A stretch of 64,000 nucleotides of DNA from Zhenpiania hominis (lineage in GTDB: Bacteria; Bacillota; Clostridia; Peptostreptococcales; Anaerovoracaceae). The stretch lies in assembly GCF_014333425.1 (NCBI RefSeq), contig NZ_JACRYT010000003.1:1-64000 (forward strand), in the 5' to 3' direction. Positions 58,422 to 64,000 of this stretch are shown one piece after another. The notes beneath the pieces were generated by a model that saw nothing but the letters and a program-made list of their open reading frames with translations, did no database searches and had not been told where the DNA came from. Made by a program: the position numbers and the translations under genes. Positions within the stretch are counted from its first letter, which is position 1; each line of letters begins with the position of its first letter.

Positions 58422-58461
58422 GCGGAAATCGTGAAAGGGTAAAAAAATAAAGATAGAGAAA

Positions 58462-58492
58462 AAAGGACATCGCTAATGATGTCCTTTTGCGC
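58462..58492 (+). terminator. Rho-independent terminator after the coaD pair
   Basis: AAAAGGACATC at 58462-58472 and GATGTCCTTTT at 58479-58489 pair perfectly around GCTAAT. Confidence 0.9.
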
Positions 58493-58555
58493 GTGGGGAA
58501 TGGGAAAATGGGGAATTTGATTAACCTTAGTAAATAATTGCGGAAGAGGGATTTT

Positions 58556-58969
58556 ATGAGGAAAAAAACAAGAAGAATATTGCTCATCATCATGGCAGCG
58601 ATTTTAGCATTCGTATGCTTTTTTCTATACTCCACGACAGGAAAGAGAAGTGATATAAAAGAGAGAAATGAGATAAAAGCAACGGTAGAAAAAGCTTTGC
58701 GGATCAAGTATGGGTGGATGAGAAATGAAAATATAAAAGATATTGCCACAATACAATGCCAGAAACAGCTTAAAGAAGATGATTTTTATGAAAGATTGAC
58801 CTTTTATATGATAAATAGAGATTTCATGGATACCTACTATGAGGAAGGCCCGAATAAAGTAAGAGTATGTGTGGAACTTTATGATCCGGATCTTTTATTC
58901 GCAATCTTTACGCTGGAAAAGACGAAAGAGGGGAAATATTTAATAACCCGTTATGAGTGTGATGTGTAA
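58556..58969 (+). CDS. Membrane-anchored protein of unknown function
   Basis: 137 residues from the ATG at 58556 (GAAGAGGG 5-6 bases upstream); a TTG 18 bases earlier is less likely. A basic start (RKKTRR) and one hydrophobic anchor ILLIIMAAILAFVCFFLYS are followed by an extracytoplasmic domain of ~105 residues with KYGWMRNENIKDIATIQCQK and RVCVELYDPDLLFAIFTLEK. Its AT-rich codon use and surroundings mark the start of the accessory stretch. I do not recognise the family. Confidence 0.6.
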   Translation: MRKKTRRILLIIMAAILAFVCFFLYSTTGKRSDIKERNEIKATVEKALRIKYGWMRNENIKDIATIQCQKQLKEDDFYERLTFYMINRDFMDTYYEEGPNKVRVCVELYDPDLLFAIFTLEKTKEGKYLITRYECDV

Positions 58970-59036
58970 AATTTAATCTGTATATGGTCCTGATTTTGAA
59001 ATAAAGCCCGGGGATTATATTTGATGAAGAAAACGC

Positions 59037-59295
59037 GGGCAAACATTCTGCCTTTTCCCCCGGCGCTGTTTGCCCGAAAGTCGTCTGAAGCTGATCTGCG
59101 GGCGAACATCCTCTGTTTTTTTCACGACTTGTTTGCCCACTTGCTTCCAATAAGGTGAATTTCGCGGAGAAAAGAGGGAGATTTTAAGTCTCCGGGCAAA
59201 CAACCCACCTGTGTTTACACCAATGTTTGCCCCCAGACCTTCCTGCCAGAAGCCGTGGGCAACCATCTCCCTGATTTGGGCAGCAATGTTCGCCC
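59037..59295. repeat. Array of alternating inverted 9-mers (GGGCAAACA / TGTTTGCCC)
   Basis: Four pairs of GGGCAAACA-like and TGTTTGCCC-like 9-mers start at 59037/59067, 59100/59130, 59194/59224 and 59257/59287. Each pair is spaced exactly 30 bases start to start; successive pairs are 63, 94 and 63 bases apart. The motifs are GGGCAAACA, GGGCGAACA, GGGCAAACA, GGGCAACCA and TGTTTGCCC three times, TGTTCGCCC once. Each pair could form a hairpin, but the loop sequences differ. It fills most of the 383-base gap 58970-59352, which holds no other gene. Too short and symmetric to be a CRISPR array; function unknown. Confidence 0.7.
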
Positions 59296-59352
59296 GCGGT
59301 AGGGGCTTTCCAACAAAGGGGAGGGTAAATATGAAGCGTGAAATGAAGTATT

Positions 59353-59562
59353 ATGTCTACAGGATTAAATCACTTTAAAAAGTCGGAAGGGTTCCTGGTA
59401 GAAGATGATGGGATGATTGTTGTCATTAAAGAAACATTTCTTGCAGAAGAAGAGATTGACTGCAACTACTTTTTAGAACTGTGGAATTTAGCAGAGGATG
59501 TTTGCGCATCTTTTGGACAGGAATTGAGAGAACTGAAAAATAATCAGAGAAAAAAACTTTAG
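59353..59562 (+). CDS. Small acidic protein of unknown function, possibly frameshifted at its start
   Basis: 69 residues (GFLVEDDGMIVVIKETFLAEEE, EDVCASFGQELRELK). The ATG at 59353 has no good ribosome site. A well-placed GGGGAGG instead serves an ATG at 59331 that encodes MKREMKYYVYRIKSL and stops at 59376. A shift in the A-run near 59378 would join the two frames, so the gene may be broken or the upstream ATG may be a leader peptide. Confidence 0.4.
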   Translation: MSTGLNHFKKSEGFLVEDDGMIVVIKETFLAEEEIDCNYFLELWNLAEDVCASFGQELRELKNNQRKKL

Positions 59563-59713
59563 GGGTTGCCAAATTAACGGAATTATCAGATAATATAAAT
59601 GTGAAGAAAGTGAAAAGAATTTATGAAGTGAATGTGAAGCGATAGCAAAATAGGTACATAAAATATTGTAAGCAACAATATAAGCCCCTTTGCGAAATGA
59701 GAGGAGTGGCTTA

Positions 59714-60142
59714 ATGAAAGCATGCTTGTTTTGGGGAATTCCGACAATAAATATAATTTTTATGAATATTTTTAAATATGCTGAAAATATATGCAGCTTC
59801 AGCGGAGCCTATAATTGGTGGGGCCAATTTTTATTGATTATTGTTGAGCTGATTTGCTATGGATTGCATTACCTTTTAGCCTTTTTAATGCCTGTTTTAT
59901 TGTACAAACGCAAAAAAGAGCTTTGTTTTAAAAGTTGGTTGTTTGTTGTAATAGCTGTTTTAGCGGCGAATGTTATTATGTTGATTTTCGAGTTGCTTCA
60001 AGCAGGGATTGATCGTTTTCCTCAATACATGGTTGCGCCTGTGTGTATTACTATGGGTACAGTAATAATTGTATCCACCCTTGTCTGTAAAATGAGCAAA
60101 AGACAATTTACAGGAAAGGAAAGAGAAAATGAGAGTAAATAA
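59714..60142 (+). CDS. Membrane protein of unknown function
   Basis: 142 residues from the ATG at 59714 (GAGAGGAG 7 bases upstream). Four hydrophobic segments: ACLFWGIPTINIIFMNIF, FLLIIVELICYGLHYLLAFL, WLFVVIAVLAANVIMLIFEL and VCITMGTVIIVSTLVC. The tail is charged. It overlaps the next gene by 14 bases. No family recognised; small membrane proteins in RHS toxin neighbourhoods are sometimes immunity proteins, but that is only context. Confidence 0.6.
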   Translation: MKACLFWGIPTINIIFMNIFKYAENICSFSGAYNWWGQFLLIIVELICYGLHYLLAFLMPVLLYKRKKELCFKSWLFVVIAVLAANVIMLIFELLQAGIDRFPQYMVAPVCITMGTVIIVSTLVCKMSKRQFTGKERENESK

Positions 60143-60647
60143 CTTTAGATTGGTAGGTATATCCTTATTGATAGGCAGCCTGCTGTCATTTGGGTTAACC
60201 TATTGGGAATTGGAACCTGTAATAATATATATGGAAGATCCGGCAATGTTGCCATTGTCAGCCTTATTCATTTCATGGTTTTGTAAGCTGATAGCAATTA
60301 CAATGATGATACTCGCAATATTCCTAATAGGCGGAAAGATAAAAGAGTATAGAAAAGAGGGCGTCAAAATAAAGGCAGGAGAAAAAGCAGGGATTTTTCT
60401 CCAAATCCTTTCGATTCCTGTCATACTATTGACAGCCGGCGGAGTTTTGCCAAACTATATACTGACAGGAACAGGGATATTTCTGTTAGGCTTTGGGTTA
60501 TTCCATTCTTTTCGACTAAAAAACAGGCTGGGAGGCCCCTTTATTATTGGGGGGATTGCGCTGATTGTATCAGCTATTAGTATTCCGTTGTCAGTTCAAT
60601 CTGAAATGAGATGGGTAGGCGTATTTCAATTGATTCAGTGGTGCTAG
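60129..60647 (+). CDS. Membrane protein of unknown function
   Basis: 172 residues with about five hydrophobic segments (LVGISLLIGSLLSFGLTYW, ALFISWFCKLIAITMMILAI, GIFLQILSIPVILLTAGGVL, ILTGTGIFLLGFGLF, GGPFIIGGIALIVSAISIP). The ATG lies inside the end of the preceding gene with AGGAAAGAG upstream, implying coupling. Not recognised. Confidence 0.6.
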   Translation: MRVNNFRLVGISLLIGSLLSFGLTYWELEPVIIYMEDPAMLPLSALFISWFCKLIAITMMILAIFLIGGKIKEYRKEGVKIKAGEKAGIFLQILSIPVILLTAGGVLPNYILTGTGIFLLGFGLFHSFRLKNRLGGPFIIGGIALIVSAISIPLSVQSEMRWVGVFQLIQWC

Positions 60648-60731
60648 AAGAATGCAATGGTGTTTATCATAAAGGGCAGATTGGCTGTAAGGGATATTAA
60701 CTATAAATATATTGTAGTATGAGGAAAGAAG

Positions 60732-61745
60732 ATGTACATTGAATTAAACATTGAGTTGAGAACGAAACAGGAGGAAGACTGGGAGGATGAAGAGTGGTAT
60801 AGAACCGATCGATTTTCAAGCGAGGAAAGAAAAATCGTAGAACTTTTTGAAGGGAGTTTTCAGAAATATCATGTTCGCAGGAGACGGCAATACAGTTACA
60901 AGCTCACAACGAAAGATGAGGATTATGAGGAATTTTGGAACTTTCATGAGAAACATAAAAAGAAACTGAATATTGTTATCACAGGATATATCCTATATGA
61001 GCAGGAAGATTTGGAGGCTGCTGATGCATTTTTACTGACTTTTAAAAAAGGATGTTACTATTATGATGATTGGGATGAGGAAAAATACGATTGTATGGAG
61101 ACGGTCAGTCCGGCACTGGGACAATGGCATCCGAAACCTCCCATTTATCTCAAGCTTCCAATAAAAACGAAAAGGTTATTTGTCCAAGGTATGGCTGGAG
61201 CAGATACTCCGGATGGAGAAAATTATATTTCACCGGCCTTACGCCAGTATCTGCTTTCCTGCGGTGTTGACAAAGAATTTTTCCGGCCGGCTTTTGCGAA
61301 AAGTAATCTGAATGAACCGATTGCGTGGCGGCTGTGGGGAGCGGATCATGTTTTACCGCAAGAAAGCTTCATGCCCTTTGAAAATCCGGAGGAAAAGATA
61401 TGGCTACAGGATGCGGACACCGGTTATGTGAAGTGGATATGGAATGAATTGGATGAGAACGTGGATGAGGAGATACCGGATTGGGAGTTTTACATGAATG
61501 GAGACTTTAAACTATATAAAATGACATTGAATAAAGAGGGGATGGAAAGGCTTACTTATGTAAACGAAGCATACGAGTGTATAGGAAATATACGTCCTAC
61601 GATTATTAACAAAGAGCTTTTCTGGATGATTGCCAAGCAGGTTCCTGAGATTAAAAAGTATTCAGAACCGATCTTTTTCTCTGAACATCCAAAAGGTGGA
61701 TATAAAAAACTCCAGATTAGAGGGAAGTGTCATTGCTGCGACTAG
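60732..61745 (+). CDS. Cytosolic acidic protein of unknown function next to the RHS locus (candidate immunity protein)
   Basis: 337 residues, rich in Asp, Glu, Trp and Tyr, without membrane segments or signal peptide. Notable segments: LRTKQEEDWEDEEWYRTDRF, KCYYYDDWDEEKYDC-like acidic tyrosine stretch near 110, GADTPDGENYISPALRQYLL near 155, and a C-terminal CHCC. ATGAGGAAAGAAG precedes the ATG. I do not recognise it. Size, acidity and position just upstream of RHS fragments resemble immunity proteins of polymorphic toxins; inference only. Confidence 0.6.
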   Translation: MYIELNIELRTKQEEDWEDEEWYRTDRFSSEERKIVELFEGSFQKYHVRRRRQYSYKLTTKDEDYEEFWNFHEKHKKKLNIVITGYILYEQEDLEAADAFLLTFKKGCYYYDDWDEEKYDCMETVSPALGQWHPKPPIYLKLPIKTKRLFVQGMAGADTPDGENYISPALRQYLLSCGVDKEFFRPAFAKSNLNEPIAWRLWGADHVLPQESFMPFENPEEKIWLQDADTGYVKWIWNELDENVDEEIPDWEFYMNGDFKLYKMTLNKEGMERLTYVNEAYECIGNIRPTIINKELFWMIAKQVPEIKKYSEPIFFSEHPKGGYKKLQIRGKCHCCD

Positions 61746-61782
61746 AGGTGAAAGAAAAATGAGGTCGTGATAACATATATGT

Positions 61783-62714
61783 GGGCAATACCCATGATAG
61801 GTTAACGGAGAAACGGTGACAACCATAAAGGAAAACAAGGACGGAAAAGTGAAAGAATCCTATGGCTATACCTATGACAAGAACAGCAACATCCTTCAGG
61901 AGCGGCTTATCAGCCATTACGCGACAGCGGGCGGAAAGGAGCTGGACTGCACAAAAACTACACTTACGATAAGAACGGAAGGCTGACAAAAGCGGAAGTG
62001 ATCAATCATACGGAAGGAGGGGCAGGCAGCGAAACGACTGAGTACACCTATGATTTGGCAGGGAACCGTGACAAGGAATTGACACCGGAAGGCCTGTTGT
62101 TGGATTACCATTATAACGGGCTGAATCAGCTGTTCCTGATAGAAACGGAGGAACAGGATGATACGGGAGAATGGCAGGTGCGCGCTACGGAAACCTATAC
62201 CTATGACCGGAACGGCAATCAGACCGGAAAAACGAGCAGTGCGAGTGGAGAAACGATCTCCATGACCTATGACGCGGCGAATCGTTTGGCCGGCTACGAG
62301 AAGAAGAAAGACGGAGCCGCCCTCCTGAATCAGAAGAACCGATATAATGGAGAGGGACATCGGATTCGGAAAGAAGAGACGAAAGGGAAGGAAAGCAGCG
62401 TTCGGAACTACTATTATCAGGACGGCAAGGTGCTGTATACTACAGATGGAGAGAACCAGCGAAACAGTTTCAACCTGTTTGGCCGGGAAGGTAATGTAAT
62501 CGCGACAGCCAGAGGCGCCGGAAGCAGTGAAACATGGTATCTGTATAACAAGGATGTTCGCGGGAGCACGTCCAGCCTGATCGATGATGGCGGAATTGCT
62601 GCTGCAGCTTATACATATGATGAATTCGGGAATACGACGATACGGGCTGGAGAGGATTTTGACAATGCCTTTTTGTCCAGCGCTTTAGCGGTGCCGACAA
62701 AACGGACAGCGTAG
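61783..62714 (+). pseudogene. RHS-repeat protein fragment, frameshifted
   Basis: YD repeats are clear: YGYTYDKNSNILQERL, then after a frameshift near 61947 YTYDKNGRLTKAEV, TTEYTYDLAGNRDKEL, DYHYNGLNQLFLIET, ATETYTYDRNGNQTGK, SMTYDAANRLAGYEKK, YLYNKDVRGSTSSLIDD and YTYDEFGNTTIR. The N-terminal part of the RHS protein (secretion domain, most repeats) is missing. A second frameshift in the T5 run near 62670 sends the frame to a stop at 62714, before the conserved core end encoded at 62774. At least two shifts and the missing 5' end make this a silent cassette rather than a working toxin gene. Confidence 0.8.
62271..62462 (+). repeat. 192-bp direct repeat shared with 63809-64000
   Basis: This stretch of the first RHS fragment and 63809-64000 are the same length and nearly identical, offset 1538 bases. 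The repeat probably continues past the window edge. It would allow recombination that swaps the C-terminal tip and its immunity gene. Confidence 0.85.
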
Positions 62715-63346
62715 CAGACGAAGTCTGCGGAGGAGAGAGCGGAGCGAACGTTGAGATTTGCTATACCGGACAGGTGTATGACAAAGAGACGGGATTGTAC
62801 TACTACAATGCCAGGTTTTATGATCCGGAAGACGGAAGATTTTTGGCACAGGATACGTATCGCGGGGAAAATATGGAACCGGATACGCTGCATCTGTATG
62901 CGTATTGTGCGAATAATCCGGTGAACTATGTGGATCCGAGTGGGCATAGTTCGGTTCCCACATGGCACAAAAAAACTATAACTTATAAAGTAAGAGGCAA
63001 AGGAACTTTAAAAGTAAAGTTTGAATGGTGGAAAAGTAAAAAAAGAAAGCAAGTAATTGTATATAAAGATGCCAAAGTTTCAAAAAAGAGTGCCTTTCTT
63101 CGAATTACTAAGATTTTTCGAAATGAAACAAAGCCACAGAGTAAGTATGTGAATGTGGTAAATATACAAGCTGCTTTAGCCATTTGGAAATGGCAGATTA
63201 CGGGAGTTTCTAGTGGAATGTATCCATGGAGCGTTATGATATTGGATATAAATATTAGGGGGAATAAAAAACCTATGGTTAAGTATAGGAAAAAATCTGT
63301 AAGCTACAAGAAGTATAAAAAATGGAAATGGGGAGATTTTAACTAA
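62715..63346 (+). pseudogene. RHS core end with a novel C-terminal (toxin-position) domain, out of frame with the RHS repeats
   Basis: The conserved RHS core terminus is CYTGQVYDKETGLYYYNARF followed by YDPEDGRF and later ANNPVNYVDPSGH. After this boundary, ~135 residues form the variable tip: strands rich in Lys/Trp (TYKVRGKGTLKVKFEWWKSK), a middle INIQAALAIWKWQ-type hydrophobic stretch and a basic end KKSVSYKKYKKWKWGDF. In intact RHS toxins this tip is the toxin. The frame is continuous from ~62700 but lies out of frame with the repeats at 61985-62714; an ATG at 62774 could start a 190-residue product. I do not recognise the tip. Confidence 0.6.
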
Positions 63347-63387
63347 CCGACTTGCTGGGAAAAGAAGAAGGGCAGGTGTTGTATAGC

Positions 63388-63732
63388 ATGAGTACGCCTA
63401 AAATTAACGGATGGAAAAGAATCATAACAATTAGAAGTATTGTAGGGGTAGCGGTTGGCTATCTTTGCATTGAATTGATATCCGAATATCTCCATTGGAT
63501 ACAGAGGTTGATAACGGTTCCGTATTTACTTGATATCATGAATGTAGTTGTGTACATTGTTTTATGTCTTATGATGTTTACAAATCTTTTGTTTGTGTTA
63601 ACGGATCGGACGATAAGCGGAAAGAAGAAAGTACTGCAAGTTTTTTGTATAATTATAGTATTTGTGGTAACAGCATATATACCCGATATTATAACTAGAA
63701 ACTTTATTTCTGCGGAAATCGTCTTAAGTTAA
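63388..63732 (+). CDS. Small membrane protein, candidate immunity protein for the RHS tip
   Basis: 114 residues from the ATG at 63388 (GAAGAAGGGCAGGTG upstream; an in-frame ATG-like start at 63352 lies before that). Three hydrophobic segments: SIVGVAVGYLCIELISEYL, LDIMNVVVYIVLCLMMFTNL and VLQVFCIIIVFVVTAYIP. It lies 41 bases after the RHS tip and before the next RHS cassette, exactly where immunity genes sit. A membrane immunity protein would suit a toxin acting at the membrane. No family recognised. Confidence 0.55.
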   Translation: MSTPKINGWKRIITIRSIVGVAVGYLCIELISEYLHWIQRLITVPYLLDIMNVVVYIVLCLMMFTNLLFVLTDRTISGKKKVLQVFCIIIVFVVTAYIPDIITRNFISAEIVLS

Positions 63733-63792
63733 AATTGTAGGAAGGGAATAGATCTGTCGGAGAGCAAAAAAAATGTTCCTAGCTCAAACGAA

Positions 63793-64000
63793 GATTTCCA
63801 TAATCTACGACGCGGCGAACCGTCTGACCGACTACGAGAAGGAGAAAGACGGAGCCACCCTCCTGAATCAGAAGAATCGGTATAACGGAGAGGGACATCG
63901 GATTCGGAAAGAAGAGACGAAAGGGAAGGAAAGCAGCGTTCGGAACTACTATTATCAGGACGGCAAGGTGTTGTATACGACAGATGGAGCGAACCAGCGA
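63793..64000 (+). pseudogene. Second RHS cassette start, truncated by the window edge
   Basis: From ~63795 the DNA again encodes IYDAANRLTDYEKEKDGATL and LNQKNRYNGEGHRIRKEET with YYYQDGKVLYTTDG. Bases 63809-64000 align without gaps to 62271-62462, with few substitutions. There is no start codon or upstream RHS sequence, as for orphan RHS-CT cassettes stored behind a main gene. The remainder lies outside the window. Confidence 0.75.

Noticed and set aside
59015..59266. 83-codon minus-strand frame (with GLGANIGVNTGGLFARR) in the 9-mer array
   Set aside because: It lies wholly in the repeat array and its coding look arises from the repeated motif; no ribosome site was seen.
59037..59295. CRISPR array
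   Set aside because: The repeated part is only 9 bases, alternates in orientation and has irregular longer gaps; no cas genes are present.

Overview
The window reads as chromosome of an anaerobic, spore-forming, amino-acid/short-chain-acid fermenting member of the Clostridia. Supporting signs are spoVAC-spoVAD-spoVAE, two alpha/beta small acid-soluble spore proteins, an oxygen-independent ribonucleotide reductase (nrdDG), an [FeFe] hydrogenase, Bcd/Etf electron-bifurcation genes and a zinc-type L28. A relative of Eubacteriales family XIII (Anaerovoracaceae) is a reasonable guess, but no rRNA is present to test it. I see no rRNA, tRNA or CRISPR array.

Layout. 1-2.3 kb is a decayed accessory patch: an ISLre2-like transposase end, a DarG-type macro-domain antitoxin without a recognisable toxin, a broken surface-protein tail and an integrase tail. 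2.4-5.7 kb is bcd-etfB-etfA, with a ferredoxin-fused EtfA. 6.0-8.85 kb is an [FeFe] hydrogenase followed by a sigma-54 activator. 8.9-11.66 kb is a sigma-54-dependent BCCT transporter plus ureohydrolase operon, followed by an NhaC-family antiporter and a decaying NTF2-like/GGDEF gene. On the minus strand, 14.5-18.2 kb holds a GntP permease, enoyl-CoA hydratase and CoA-transferase operon. 18.4-31.2 kb carries a secreted subtilase, maf, the spoVA genes, a class A PBP, comEC-holA, a DMT exporter and a membrane protein.

31.4-37.2 kb encodes a three-subunit NuoE/NuoF/(NuoG+GltD fusion) flavoenzyme resembling the Sporomusa-type electron-bifurcating transhydrogenase (Stn). 37.2-38.6 kb has two copies of a palindromic ~187-bp element placed exactly 300 bp apart, then a PD-(D/E)XK-like protein. 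38.7-46.1 kb is a second sigma-54 module: activator, dimethylargininase-like enzyme, RocB-like peptidase and amino-acid permease, followed by glutamine synthetase under its own promoter. 46.3-49.9 kb has an ABC ATPase with a truncated permease, a lipoprotein resembling a catalytically dead PepD peptidase, and a GNAT acetyltransferase. 50.1-58.4 kb is housekeeping: nrdDG, rpmB, asp23, recG, SASPs, rsmD and coaD.

58.5-64.0 kb is accessory again: small unknown genes, an intergenic array of alternating inverted 9-mers, and a frameshifted RHS-repeat polymorphic toxin locus. That locus has an unknown C-terminal domain, a candidate membrane immunity gene and the start of a second RHS cassette repeating the first.

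How the genes may work together: two sigma-54 modules appear built to import and open guanidino compounds (ureohydrolase in one, DDAH/arginine-deiminase-type enzyme in the other). Glutamine synthetase could recapture nitrogen. Carbon could flow through CoA-transferase, enoyl-CoA hydratase and bifurcating Bcd/Etf, with hydrogenase and Stn-like transhydrogenase balancing ferredoxin and pyridine nucleotides. This is inference from gene content and adjacency; no substrate is proven by the sequence.
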